Below are positions 26,928 through 35,178 of a stretch of DNA of 64,000 nucleotides, piece after piece. Positions within the stretch are counted from its first letter, which is position 1; each line of letters opens with the position of its first letter. This DNA is from Brevundimonas sp. LM2 (GTDB taxonomy: Bacteria > Pseudomonadota > Alphaproteobacteria > Caulobacterales > Caulobacteraceae): assembly GCF_002002865.1 (NCBI RefSeq), contig NZ_CP019508.1:2212501-2276500 (forward strand). Reading direction: 5' to 3'. The notes beneath the pieces are model-generated. The model did not search any database. It worked only from the letters and a program-made list of their open reading frames with translations, and was not told where the DNA came from. The position numbers were made by a program, and so were the translations under genes.

Positions 26928-27720
26928 ACCCCGGGGCGTCCAGCAGGGCGATCGCCTCGCGCACGTAGGCCGCATGGGTGACCACGCCGATGTCCAGCGC
27001 CTCGTCCCTCACCCACACCTCTTCGCTCAGCAGGCCAGCGATGAAGGCCGTGTCCGGCGCGATGGTGCCGGGCCGTTTGCGGGCGCTGGGCGTCCAGAAG
27101 ACCGGACCGCCGGAGTTCCCGGGGAAGACGGCGAAGTCCAGCAGGAAGGTCGGGAAGGCGTCGACGGGCGACAGCGGCCAGGAGGCGATCCGCCCGACCC
27201 GCAGGATCGGAAATCCGGCCCGGTTGGCGGACAGGCCGCGCGGAAAGCCGAGCGACAGCAACTCATCGCCCGGCCCGACCTGCAGGGCCTCGAACGTCGT
27301 CCGGTCGGCCAGCCAGGCCAGGGGAATGGCCGCTCGGGCGAAGGGTTCGGGGGCCACGATCTCCATGACCGCCACGTCCTGATCCGGATGCCGTGTCCAT
27401 AGGGCGGCGCCGGCGTCATCGCGGATCGACAGCGGCTGCGGATCGAACCGCCAGGCCCCCTCAGCCAGGGCGATGCGCCAGCCGATCCGCGCCTGAGGCT
27501 CCGGCATTTGTTCCAGCACATGGGCGGCCGTCACCAGAACCACGCGCGGCGTCCCGTCCGGCCGGGGGGCCTGGATCAGGAAGCCGGTGCCGACGGTCCG
27601 GGTGCCGGGCCCGGACGGCTGGTCCAGTTGGACCGTCGCGTCGATCAGGCCGACCGTCAGATCCCAGACGGGCGGCGCGACCGGCGGCGGGGCCTCCTGA
27701 ACGGGCGGGGTTTGGAACAT
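26911..27720 (-). CDS. Trypsin-like serine peptidase
   Basis: A 269-residue protein with a chymotrypsin-fold triad: His in LVTAAHVLEQ, Asp in DQDVAVMEI and Ser in FPGNSGGPVF. GFPRGLSANRAGFPIL-type loops surround the site. The N-terminus (MFQTPPVQEAPPPVAPP) is Pro-rich and shows no signal peptide, so the protein appears cytoplasmic unless the start is wrong. ATG 27720 has GGAG 8 nt upstream. No PDZ domain is present, so it is not DegP/HtrA. It is convergent with the polysaccharide operon. The substrate is unknown. Confidence 0.82.
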   Translation of the reverse strand: MFQTPPVQEAPPPVAPPVWDLTVGLIDATVQLDQPSGPGTRTVGTGFLIQAPRPDGTPRVVLVTAAHVLEQMPEPQARIGWRIALAEGAWRFDPQPLSIRDDAGAALWTRHPDQDVAVMEIVAPEPFARAAIPLAWLADRTTFEALQVGPGDELLSLGFPRGLSANRAGFPILRVGRIASWPLSPVDAFPTFLLDFAVFPGNSGGPVFWTPSARKRPGTIAPDTAFIAGLLSEEVWVRDEALDIGVVTHAAYVREAIALLDAPGSRPGP

Positions 27721-27803
27721 CGTTCGATCTCCGGTCACGGCATTTGACGCAGGCCTGCCCCGTCGCACAAGCTGTCGGTCTGTCCTACAGGGAAGGCCCC
27801 GCC

Positions 27804-29978
27804 ATGAACCGCCGCCAGTTCGTCGCCACCACCGCTGCGTCCGCGCTGGTCGCCGCCGCCTCGCCCGTTTTCGCCCGCCCGTTCGGAGTTCCGATGACCC
27901 TGCCCACCCCGCCCGTCGCCAAGAAGATCCCGGTGACCATCGAACAGCTGGGCCGGACCCGGACCGACGACTATCAGTGGATGAAGGACGACAACTGGCA
28001 GGCCGTGCTGCGCGACCCGACCCTGATCAAGGCCGACGTCAAGGAGCACCTGATCGCCGAGAACGCCTACCGCGAGGCCATGCTGGCCTCGACCCTGCCG
28101 CTGCAGACTCAGATGTTCGAGGAGATGAAGGGGCGGATCAAGGAAGACGATTCGTCCGTGCCGGCGGCGGACGGACCGTGGGAGTACTACAGCCGCTTCG
28201 ACACTGGGATGCAGCATCCGCTGTTCTGCCGCCGGCCGCGCGGCGGCGGGGCGGAGACGATCCTGCTGGACGCCAACGCCCTGGCCGAGGGCAAGGCCTA
28301 TTCGGAGGTGTCGGCGGTCGAGCACAGCCCCGACCACGGCCTGTTCGCCTATGCCGAGGACGCCCAGGGCTCGGAGGTCCACCAGATCTACATCCGCGAC
28401 CTTGCCAGCGGCGAGCTGCTGCCCGACCCGATCCCGTCGGCGACCGGCAACTTCACCTTCTCGCCCGACAGCGCCCACATCTTCTGGACCAACCGCGACG
28501 ACAACGGCCGGCCGGACAAGATCTATCGCCGGCCCGCGCGGGGCGGCGAGACGGTGCTGGTCTATGACGAGGCCGACGACGGCATGTTCCTGGGGGTTGG
28601 ACGGTCGGCGGACGACGCCTTCGTCCTGATCACCGTCCAGAACCAGGAGACGTCGGAGGCCTGGGCGATCCCGGCTGCCACGCCCGAAGCCCCGCCGACG
28701 GTCCTGGCCGCCCGTCGGGTCGGGGTCCGCTACGACGCCGACCACTGGCCCGACGGCTGGGTGTTCCGCACCAACGACGACGACGCGATCGACTTCAAGC
28801 TGATGACGTCCCCGACGGATCGGCCCGAGCGCGCGGCCTGGCGCGATCTGGTCCCCTATCGGCCCGGCCGGTTCATCGAGGGCTTCGACCTGACGTCCGC
28901 CCATCTGGCCTGGCAGGAGCGGGCCGAGGCCAACACCCGGATCGTGATCCGCGACAAGGCCGGCGACGAGCACGAGATTGCCGCCGACGAGCCGGCCTAC
29001 GCCCTGTCGCTGGCCGGGTCGTCCGAGTTCGACACCACGGTCACCCGCTACGGTTACAACTCGCCGTCCACGCCCACCTCGACCTACGACTACGACATGG
29101 CCAGCCGGGCCCGCACCCTGATGAAGGTGCAGGAGATCCCCTCCGGTCACGATCCGGCCGACTATGTGGTCGAGCGGCTGAACGCGCCCGCCCCCGACGG
29201 CCAGATGGTCCCGGTGACGGTCGTGCGGCGCAAGTCCACGCCAGTCGACGGCTCGGCCCCGCTGCTGCTGTACGGCTACGGCTCCTACGGCATTCCGATG
29301 CCCGCCGGCTTTTCGACCGGGCGGCTGTCGCTGGTCGATCGCGGCTGGATCTATGCCATCGCCCACATCCGGGGCGGGTCGGACAAGGGCTGGGGCTGGT
29401 TCCTCGAGGCCCGGAAGATGACCAAGAAGAACACCTTCACCGACTTCATCGCCTCGGCCGAGCATCTGATCGCCAACCGCTATGCCAGCGCGGGCAAGAT
29501 CGTGGCCCAGGGCGGATCGGCGGGCGGGCTGCTGATGGGCGCGGTCACCAATATGCGGCCCGACCTGTGGGCCGGCATCATCGGCCAGGTGCCCTTCGTC
29601 GACGTGATCAACACGATGTCGGACGTCAGCCTGCCCCTGACCCCGCCGGAGTGGCCCGAGTGGGGCAATCCGATCGAGGATCCCGAAGCCTACGACTATA
29701 TGATGAGCTACAGCCCCTATGATCAGGTCGAGGCCAAGGCCTATCCGGCCATCCTGGCGACGGGGGGTCTGTCCGATCCGCGCGTCACCTATTGGGAACC
29801 TCAGAAATGGGTCGCCAAGCTGCGGCCGGCGACCACCTCGGGCAATCCGGTCCTGCTCAAGATCAATATGGAGGCCGGGCACGGCGGAGCCTCGGGCCGC
29901 TTCGACTATCTCAAGGAGGTCGCCCACGACTATGCCTTCGCAGTCTGGGCCATCGAGCGAGGCTGGGAGACGGCGTGA
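27804..29978 (+). CDS. ptrB: Oligopeptidase B (S9A prolyl oligopeptidase family), Tat-exported
   Basis: A 724-residue serine peptidase. The N-terminus NRRQFVATTAASALVAAASPVFA is a twin-arginine signal. A seven-bladed propeller domain follows, then the alpha/beta-hydrolase domain with the nucleophile in GGSAGGLLMG, the Asp in GLSDPRVTYWEPQKW and the His in EAGHGGASGR. Oligopeptidase B cuts after basic residues in short peptides. The acidic residues usually linked to basic-residue specificity were not mapped here. AGGGAAGG lies upstream of the ATG. The GTG of the next gene overlaps its stop (GTGA), suggesting translational coupling. Confidence 0.9.
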   Translation: MNRRQFVATTAASALVAAASPVFARPFGVPMTLPTPPVAKKIPVTIEQLGRTRTDDYQWMKDDNWQAVLRDPTLIKADVKEHLIAENAYREAMLASTLPLQTQMFEEMKGRIKEDDSSVPAADGPWEYYSRFDTGMQHPLFCRRPRGGGAETILLDANALAEGKAYSEVSAVEHSPDHGLFAYAEDAQGSEVHQIYIRDLASGELLPDPIPSATGNFTFSPDSAHIFWTNRDDNGRPDKIYRRPARGGETVLVYDEADDGMFLGVGRSADDAFVLITVQNQETSEAWAIPAATPEAPPTVLAARRVGVRYDADHWPDGWVFRTNDDDAIDFKLMTSPTDRPERAAWRDLVPYRPGRFIEGFDLTSAHLAWQERAEANTRIVIRDKAGDEHEIAADEPAYALSLAGSSEFDTTVTRYGYNSPSTPTSTYDYDMASRARTLMKVQEIPSGHDPADYVVERLNAPAPDGQMVPVTVVRRKSTPVDGSAPLLLYGYGSYGIPMPAGFSTGRLSLVDRGWIYAIAHIRGGSDKGWGWFLEARKMTKKNTFTDFIASAEHLIANRYASAGKIVAQGGSAGGLLMGAVTNMRPDLWAGIIGQVPFVDVINTMSDVSLPLTPPEWPEWGNPIEDPEAYDYMMSYSPYDQVEAKAYPAILATGGLSDPRVTYWEPQKWVAKLRPATTSGNPVLLKINMEAGHGGASGRFDYLKEVAHDYAFAVWAIERGWETA

Positions 29979-30523
29979 TCCGCGAGGCGACCGCGACCGA
30001 CCTGCCGGCCATCACGGCCCTGTATGGCCGCGAGGTCCTGACCGGCACGGCGACCTTCGAGCTGGAGCCGCCCTCGCTGGCCGAGATGACGGCCCGGTTC
30101 GAGGCCGTGCGAAGCAAGGGCCTGCCCTGGCTGGCGGCCGAGGTCGATGGAAGGTTCGCCGGCTATGCCTATGCCTCGCCGTTCCGGCCGCGCCCGGCCT
30201 ATCGCTACGGGGTCGAGGGCTCGATCTATGTCGAGGAAGCGGCGCGAGGTCGGGGCGTCGGGCGCGCGCTTCTGACCGGCCTGATCGAGCGAGCCCGCGC
30301 CCTCGGCCTGCGCCACGTCATCGGAGCCATCAGCGACAGCGCCACCAGCGAGGCCTCCATCGCCCTGCACGAGCGCCTGGGCTTCCGGCGCGTGGGTGCC
30401 TATGTCCAGGTGGGATGGAAGTTCGACCGCTGGCTGGACGTCCACCTGATGCAGCTGGACCTCGCCCCCGAGGGGTCCCCCCCGACCGGGCCGGGTCTGA
30501 ACCTCGGCGGCGGGTTGGCTTGA
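29975..30523 (+). CDS. GNAT N-acetyltransferase, phosphinothricin/methionine-sulfoximine type
   Basis: A 182-residue GNAT enzyme. The acetyl-CoA-binding motif A is EEAARGRGVGRALLTGLI, and SIYVEEAARG, SEASIALHERLGF and GWKFDRWLDVHLMQ match the PAT/MnaT subgroup that acetylates phosphinothricin, methionine sulfone or sulfoximine. The GTG start overlaps the ptrB stop. The C-terminal tail is Pro- and Gly-rich and beyond the usual domain end. Natural role is likely detoxification of an amino-acid analogue; this is family-based inference. Confidence 0.88.
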   Translation: MIREATATDLPAITALYGREVLTGTATFELEPPSLAEMTARFEAVRSKGLPWLAAEVDGRFAGYAYASPFRPRPAYRYGVEGSIYVEEAARGRGVGRALLTGLIERARALGLRHVIGAISDSATSEASIALHERLGFRRVGAYVQVGWKFDRWLDVHLMQLDLAPEGSPPTGPGLNLGGGLA

Positions 30524-30553
30524 GGCGAGCCTGCATCGCGCCTAGATAGGGTC

Positions 30554-30880
30554 ATGGCGACATTTCGGACCCTGTTGATGCTGCTCGGCGCTCTGGGTGT
30601 CCTGCTGCTGGGTGCAACGTCGCCGGTCATGGCCGAAACCGGCCCGCCGCCCTGCCACGAGATGGCGGGCATGGTCGGCATGGATCACGGCACGCCGACT
30701 TCCACGCCCGAACGGCCCATGAAGAGCATGGCCTGCTGTGTCGCCTGTATCGCCACCCTGGGCGTGCCTCCACCCCTGCGGTCGGCCGTCGCGCTGCCTC
30801 GCGCGCGTCCGGTGGCGCTCGACCGCGCCCTGCCCAATGGCCTGCTCACAACGCCCGAGACCGGACCGCCCAAGGGCTGA
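30554..30880 (+). CDS. Small exported Cys/Met/His-containing protein, probably copper-related
   Basis: A 108-residue protein with a signal peptide (LLMLLGALGVLLLGATSPVMA). The short mature part carries potential metal ligands: PCHEMAGMVGMDHG and then MKSMACCVACIATLG. It resembles small periplasmic proteins encoded in proteobacterial copper-resistance operons (DUF2946-like), but I cannot assign the family with certainty. The next gene, 65 bp downstream, encodes a His/Met-rich outer-membrane protein of the same kind of locus. Membrane anchoring through the second hydrophobic segment is possible. Confidence 0.7.
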   Translation: MATFRTLLMLLGALGVLLLGATSPVMAETGPPPCHEMAGMVGMDHGTPTSTPERPMKSMACCVACIATLGVPPPLRSAVALPRARPVALDRALPNGLLTTPETGPPKG

Positions 30881-30945
30881 ACCTTCCGAACAGATTCGTC
30901 GGCGAGCCGCTCGCCACCCCGAACTCTCTTTGCAAGGAGCCCTTG

Positions 30946-32367
30946 ATGGCTGCCCAATCTCTCGCCGCGCTCAGCGCCGGCGCTTCGCTGCTCGCTCTCG
31001 CCCAGCCTGCGTTCGCGCAAGCCCATGCCGGGCACACAACGCCGACCCCGGCTGATCCACACGCCGATCACGCCATGATGCCGGCACCCACCCCACAGAC
31101 CGCGCCGCAGCCGCTTAGCCCGAAGCCCGATGTGCCCGGCATGGACCATTCGATGCAGGACATGTCGTCCATGGAGGGGATGAATCACGGCGACCAGCCC
31201 ATGACCAGCGCCCTCGGTCCATGGCCCTTGAGCCGGGATGCCTCGGGCACCAGCTGGCAGCCGGACGTATCGGAGCACGCCGGCATCCATACGATGCGGG
31301 GCGACTGGTCCTTCATGACCCATGCCTTGCTGAACCTGACCTATGACGGCCAGAATGGTCCCCGAGGCGACAAGCAGACCTTCGTTTCCGGCATGCTCAT
31401 GACATCGGCGCGGCGCGCTTTCGACGACGGATCGACGATGAACCTTCGGGCCATGGTCAGCCCCGATCCCCTTATGGGCAAGCGCGGCTATCCCCTGCTG
31501 CTCGCCGCCGGCGAAACCGCCGACGGGATTCAAACGCTGGTTGATCGCCAGCACCCGCACGACCTGTTCATGGAGCTTTCGGCCAGCTATGCGCGCCGTC
31601 TTTCCGACACCGACAGCGTCTTCGGCTACATCGGCCTGCCGGGCGAGCCGGCTTTCGGGCCACCCGCCTTTATGCACCGCATGAGCACGATGGATTCGCC
31701 CGAAGCGCCCATCACCCATCACTGGTTGGATTCGACCCATATCGTGTTCGGCGTGGCGACCCTGGGCTGGGTGCACGATGCCTTCAAGCTGGAGGCCTCG
31801 ACCTTCAAAGGGCGCGAGCCGAACCAGCATCGCTACGATATCGAACGGCCGGAGTTCGACAGCTGGTCGGTGCGCGCCTCCTGGAACCCATCCCCAGAAT
31901 GGTCGCTGCAGGCCTCCTATGCCGACGTGACATCGCCCGAGCAGTTGTCGCCCGACGATGACGACACGAAATGGTCCGCCAGCGCCATCCATACCCGCCG
32001 GATCGGGACCGAGGGCTGGTGGTCCACGACGCTCGCCTGGGGCACCAAGGCCCACGGCGGCGACGATGCGACCAATGCGCTGGCGTTTGAGTCTGCCTTC
32101 AGCCCCAACGCGCGTTGGACTGTGTTCGCACGAGCCGAACGGACGGAAACGGACGAGTTGCTAGAGCTGCCCGGCGGGGCCCACGGCCCGGTCTATACTG
32201 TCGGCAAGGTCTCGATCGGCGCAATCCGAGACTGGCGCGTGGCCGAACACGTAACGTTCGGGCTGGGCGCGCTCTACGCCAGCAACTTCGTACCGAATGA
32301 TCTCGAGCCGGACTACGCGGGCGATCCAGACGGCGGGATGATCTTCATGCGGTTGAAGATCGACTAG
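30946..32367 (+). CDS. Outer-membrane beta-barrel protein with Met/His-rich N-terminus, copper-locus type
   Basis: A 473-residue exported protein. After the signal peptide (SLAALSAGASLLALAQPAFA) comes a ligand-rich segment with HAGHTT, HADHAMM, MDHSMQDMSSMEGMNHG, typical of periplasmic copper-binding domains. The rest alternates short amphipathic beta strands and aromatic residues (GFDSWSVRASWNPSPEWSLQ-like) and is probably a barrel of 14 or more strands. Proteins of this type sit next to copA, copB or cusA in proteobacteria, but no copper ATPase or oxidase is in this window. ATG 30946 is chosen over TTG 30943 because AAGGAG lies 6 nt upstream. Confidence 0.72.
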   Translation: MAAQSLAALSAGASLLALAQPAFAQAHAGHTTPTPADPHADHAMMPAPTPQTAPQPLSPKPDVPGMDHSMQDMSSMEGMNHGDQPMTSALGPWPLSRDASGTSWQPDVSEHAGIHTMRGDWSFMTHALLNLTYDGQNGPRGDKQTFVSGMLMTSARRAFDDGSTMNLRAMVSPDPLMGKRGYPLLLAAGETADGIQTLVDRQHPHDLFMELSASYARRLSDTDSVFGYIGLPGEPAFGPPAFMHRMSTMDSPEAPITHHWLDSTHIVFGVATLGWVHDAFKLEASTFKGREPNQHRYDIERPEFDSWSVRASWNPSPEWSLQASYADVTSPEQLSPDDDDTKWSASAIHTRRIGTEGWWSTTLAWGTKAHGGDDATNALAFESAFSPNARWTVFARAERTETDELLELPGGAHGPVYTVGKVSIGAIRDWRVAEHVTFGLGALYASNFVPNDLEPDYAGDPDGGMIFMRLKID

Positions 32368-32371
32368 TCGC

Positions 32372-32827
32372 TCAGTGCGGCGCGATCGTCGCCGGCGGCG
32401 TGGACAGCCAGGGCGCCAGACGGAACTTGCGGGGCGGGTCCCCGACGGTACGGTTCAGGATGAACTGGCCGGCGAAGGCGACGACCGCGCGGATGGTCTG
32501 CTCGTCGAACGGTTTGCACACCGCGCCCAGGGCCCCGGCGAACCCGTCGGGGATCTGTTCGGGGTTGGCGGTCAGGAAGACGACGGCGGTGCCGTACTCG
32601 GTCACCAGCCGGTGGGCGATCTGAGGACCGGTCATGCCGTCCAGGAGGTTGACGTCGACCAGGGCCAGCGTCGGGCGCTCCCGCTCCGCGATCTGGAACG
32701 CGCCCTCCCGATCCATGGCGCAGCCGACCACGTCGCATCCGGCGTCGCCGAGCACGAGCTCCAGCTCCATCGCGAGAATGGCCTGGTCTTCCACGATCAT
32801 GACCCGAAGGTCAGAAGCTTGATTCAC
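32372..32827 (-). CDS. Stand-alone response-regulator receiver protein
   Basis: A 151-residue protein that is a single REC domain with a short C-terminal extension. Conserved residues are present: acidic pocket VEDQ, phospho-acceptor Asp in ALVDVNLLDG, Thr in FLTANP and Lys in VCKPFDE. There is no output domain, so it acts through protein contacts or as a phosphate sink. It lacks the FATGY-type signature of SdrG/MrrA stress receivers. It is divergent from the HisKA_2-like kinase gene across about 110 bp, suggesting that the two form a signalling pair. Confidence 0.88.
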   Translation of the reverse strand: MNQASDLRVMIVEDQAILAMELELVLGDAGCDVVGCAMDREGAFQIAERERPTLALVDVNLLDGMTGPQIAHRLVTEYGTAVVFLTANPEQIPDGFAGALGAVCKPFDEQTIRAVVAFAGQFILNRTVGDPPRKFRLAPWLSTPPATIAPH

Positions 32828-32889
32828 CCACGTACCCCAAAGCCGGCCGCCGCCCTTACCCGCTACTGTGTCGGTTACCGCACACGGGA

Positions 32890-32914
32890 AACGCGCGCTT
32901 GGATAAAGGGTTCA
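32890..32914 (-). promoter_or_regulatory. EcfG-like promoter candidate of the receiver gene
   Basis: On the minus strand TGAACC is separated by 16 bp from GTT (inside CGTT). This is one mismatch from the GGAACC-N16-GTT consensus that occurs exactly at three other places here. On the plus strand GGAAAC-N17-GTT overlaps the same bases, so a divergent pair is possible. Evidence is weaker than for the perfect matches. Confidence 0.4.
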
Positions 32915-32957
32915 CCCCCTCTAAGAAAAGCGTCAGTCTATGATGCCCGGGGGGCGA

Positions 32958-33560
32958 ATGACCGCAAGCGCGGAAGTCCGGATCGCGGCGCTGGAGCGCC
33001 GCCTGTCCGGTAGTTACAGTCTGCTGCAGGCGCTGGTGGGAATACGTCTGCGCAGCGTCACGGATCCCGAAAGCCGTCGCCACCTGACCTGGCTCAGCGA
33101 CGTCGTCGCGGCCATGGGCCTGTTGAACCGACGGATCAGCGAGGACGGTCCCGTCGATTTCGCCGCCTATCTGGACGATGCGATCGGCTTCTGGCGGCGC
33201 GTCGCCGAGACGCGCGAGATCCAAATCAGCGTCCGTGCGGTAGAAATCCTGTTGCCCGAGACCCACGCCCTGCCCCTGGCCATCATCGTGCACGAGGTGA
33301 TGTCGAATGCCGTACGCCACGGCTTTCCCGACGATCGGCGCGGCTCGATCGCCGTGGCCTATGCCCGGGCCTCGGACGGCATCAGCCTGATCATCCGCGA
33401 CACGGGAGTCGGGGCCCCGCGGATCGCACCGGGCGACGGTCTGGCCCTGGTGCAGGGCCTGGTCGAGCACCTGGGTGGAACGTTCGCCATCGAGACGGCC
33501 CCGGCGGCCGGGGTCGGCATTCGCGTCCGCCTGCCCATCCCGGGCACCACGACCCACTGA
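32958..33560 (+). CDS. HisKA_2/HWE-type kinase-like protein lacking the phospho-acceptor histidine
   Basis: About 200 residues, cytoplasmic, without sensor or membrane region. The first half looks like the dimerisation helix pair of HisKA_2 kinases (ALERRLSGSYSLLQALVG, then DPESRRHLTWLSDVVAAMGLLNRRI). Where family members have HRVKN, this protein has RRLSG, so the histidine is missing. The ATPase half is intact: N box IVHEVMSNAVRHGF, G1 DTGVGAP and G2 GDGLALVQGLVEHLGG. It may bind ATP without autophosphorylating on the usual histidine, or act as a regulator or phosphotransfer partner. Starts at 32940 and 32958 are both possible. Confidence 0.78.
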   Translation: MTASAEVRIAALERRLSGSYSLLQALVGIRLRSVTDPESRRHLTWLSDVVAAMGLLNRRISEDGPVDFAAYLDDAIGFWRRVAETREIQISVRAVEILLPETHALPLAIIVHEVMSNAVRHGFPDDRRGSIAVAYARASDGISLIIRDTGVGAPRIAPGDGLALVQGLVEHLGGTFAIETAPAAGVGIRVRLPIPGTTTH

Positions 33561-33607
33561 GCGGTCAGGGCGCGGACGGCTTTGCGGTCAGCTGCGGCGG
33601 GGCGGGG

Positions 33608-33681
33608 TGGCTGGGGAACTAGGACTCGAACCTAGAATGACGGTACCAAAAACCGGAGTGTTACCATTACACCATTCCCCA
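33608..33681 (-). tRNA. tRNA-Gln (anticodon TTG)
   Basis: A 74-nt cloverleaf on the minus strand. The acceptor stem is TGGGGAA/TTCCCCA, the anticodon loop TTTTGGT gives TTG, and the T arm contains AGGTTCGAGTCCT. CCA is encoded. The starting T-A pair is typical of bacterial tRNA-Gln. Confidence 0.95.
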
Positions 33682-33795
33682 GCAGGCCCGGTGCGCCCCG
33701 AGGCCTTGGCCTTGGGGAGGCGGTCGAATACGCCAAGCCCGACGGCGATGCAACACCCGCTTTCCGGACTATTTCGCGTCCGGAATGAACGGTGC

Positions 33796-33824
33796 TTGCG
33801 GGCCCCCGACCCCGTCGCTATAAG
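33796..33824 (+). promoter_or_regulatory. Promoter of tRNA-Pro
   Basis: TTGCGG and TATAAG are separated by 17 bp, with the -10 box 14 bp before the mature tRNA. This is a strong housekeeping-type match for a stable RNA gene. Confidence 0.65.
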
Positions 33825-33838
33825 CCCCGTCCTCAAGT

Positions 33839-33915
33839 CGGAGTGTGGCTCAGTCTGGTAGAGCACTGCGTTCGGGACGCAGGGGTCGCAGGTTCGAATC
33901 CTGCCACTCCGACCA
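33839..33915 (+). tRNA. tRNA-Pro (anticodon CGG)
   Basis: A 77-nt cloverleaf. The acceptor stem is CGGAGTG/CACTCCG, the anticodon stem CTGCG/CGCAG encloses TTCGGGA (anticodon CGG), and the T arm contains CAGGTTCGAATCCTG. CCA is encoded. Confidence 0.95.
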
Positions 33916-33964
33916 TCTTTCCCGGTTCCCGGAACCGGCCGCCGTCGCGGCCATTGGTTCGCCG

Positions 33965-34156
33965 ATGGAACAGACACCCCCCAGAAACCGCGCCAACCTT
34001 CGAATCAAGGGCAAGCGATTCGCCGTCGCCGGCCGGATCGAAGTGACACCCGCCGGCCTTCTGGCCATCGCCGGTCTGGTCAGCAGCATCCTGTTGTCGG
34101 TCGCCGCTGTGGTCGAGGTCTCGGCCGGGGCGCGCACCGGCCGCCTGCCCCGCTAG
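33965..34156 (+). CDS. Small single-pass membrane protein, 63 residues
   Basis: The frame starts MEQTPPRNRANLRIKGKRFAV, has one hydrophobic segment (AGLLAIAGLVSSILLSVAAVV) and ends in a short Arg-rich tail, GARTGRLPR. The basic N-terminal part suggests a cytoplasmic N-terminus by the positive-inside rule. It starts 50 bp after tRNA-Pro. Its TAG stop overlaps the convergent ilvC-like stop within a shared CTAG. The clear membrane helix supports a real gene, though no ribosome binding site is strong. Function unknown. Confidence 0.55.
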   Translation: MEQTPPRNRANLRIKGKRFAVAGRIEVTPAGLLAIAGLVSSILLSVAAVVEVSAGARTGRLPR

Positions 34157-35178
34157 GATCGTCGGTCGGTCGCCGACCCGGCCACGGCCGCCAGGCGGGC
34201 CCCCACAGCCTCTATGGTGCGCTCGCCGAGCGCCTTGCGCCGGGCCAGCAGTTCGGGCGAGCCGGCGTCGTAGTCGGCCATCAGGCGTTTGACGAACGAC
34301 CCGTCCCGGACCTCGCCCAGCACCGCGTCCATGGCCGTGCGCGAGGCCTCGCCGATCACGCGAGGCCCGGTCAGATAGGCGCCGTATTCGGCGGTGTTGG
34401 AGATCTTGGCGAAGGCCCCGGCGATGCCGCGCTCGTACATCAGGTCGGTGACCAGCTTGACCTCGTAGAAGCATTCGAACCAGGCGACCTCGGGCGGATA
34501 GCCGGCCTCGACCAGTTTGATGAAGGCCGCGTCGATCAGTTCGCCGACCCCGCCGCACAGCACGACCTGCTCGCCGAACAGATCGCTCTCGCATTCGGCC
34601 GCGAAGGTGGTCTCCAGGATACCCTTGCGGCCGCAGCCGAGCGCCGCCGCATAGGACAGGCCCAGGGCGTGGGCGGTGCCGGTGGCGTCCTGGTGCACGC
34701 CGAACAGGCAGAACACCCCCTCCCCGGCCTCGTACAGGTCGCGAATGCGCGGGCCGATGCCCTTGGGCGAATCGAGGATGACGTCCAGATCGGCGCGTGG
34801 CGCGACCAGCCCGAATCGCACCGACAGGCCATGGGCGAAGATCAGCGCGGCTCCGGGCCGGATGTTCGGTTCGATCTCGTCGCGGTACAGGTCGCGGTGG
34901 GCCTCGTCCGAGACCATCACGGCCACGACGTCGGCCCCGGCCGTGGCCTTGCCCGCCGTTTGCACCGGAAAGCCGTCCGCTTCAGCCTTCGCCCGCGTGG
35001 CCGAGCCGGCCTTCAGCCCGACGACGATATCGGTCACGCCCGAGTCGCGCAGGTTCAGGGCATGGGTGCGCCCCTGGCTGCCGTAGCCGATTATGGCCAC
35101 GCGCTTTCCCCGAATGATCGACAGGTCGCAGTCGCGATCATGGAAGACGGGCAAGGGAGCGGCTAGGGTCTGGGTCAT
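34153..35178 (-). CDS. ilvC: Ketol-acid reductoisomerase, divergent class I type
   Basis: A 341-residue class I-length KARI. The Rossmann domain has AIIGYGSQGRTHALNL and FAHGLSVRFG. The knotted catalytic domain keeps the metal and substrate residues: the Lys in DSPKGIG, Asp and Glu in ESDLFGEQ, the two glutamates in WFECFYEVKL and SNTAEYG. It would isomerise and reduce acetolactate-type substrates for valine, leucine and isoleucine. Compared with typical proteobacterial IlvC, the segments VMVSDEAHRDLYRDEI and ILDSPKGIGPRIRDLYEAGEG are unusual, so it may be a paralogue of the housekeeping enzyme. The ATG overlaps the divergent DUF924 start by two bases. Confidence 0.82.
   Translation of the reverse strand: MTQTLAAPLPVFHDRDCDLSIIRGKRVAIIGYGSQGRTHALNLRDSGVTDIVVGLKAGSATRAKAEADGFPVQTAGKATAGADVVAVMVSDEAHRDLYRDEIEPNIRPGAALIFAHGLSVRFGLVAPRADLDVILDSPKGIGPRIRDLYEAGEGVFCLFGVHQDATGTAHALGLSYAAALGCGRKGILETTFAAECESDLFGEQVVLCGGVGELIDAAFIKLVEAGYPPEVAWFECFYEVKLVTDLMYERGIAGAFAKISNTAEYGAYLTGPRVIGEASRTAMDAVLGEVRDGSFVKRLMADYDAGSPELLARRKALGERTIEAVGARLAAVAGSATDRRS

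Noticed and set aside
27735..29927. Minus-strand frame of 730 codons opposite oligopeptidase B
   Set aside because: Mirror-frame artefact of GC-rich coding sequence.
33929..33960. GGAACC followed by GTT upstream of the 63-residue membrane protein
   Set aside because: The spacer is about 20 bp, too long for an EcfG promoter.
33792..34046. Plus-strand frame that runs through tRNA-Pro
   Set aside because: The tRNA is clear and the frame has no protein-like features; only the separate 33965-34156 frame is kept.
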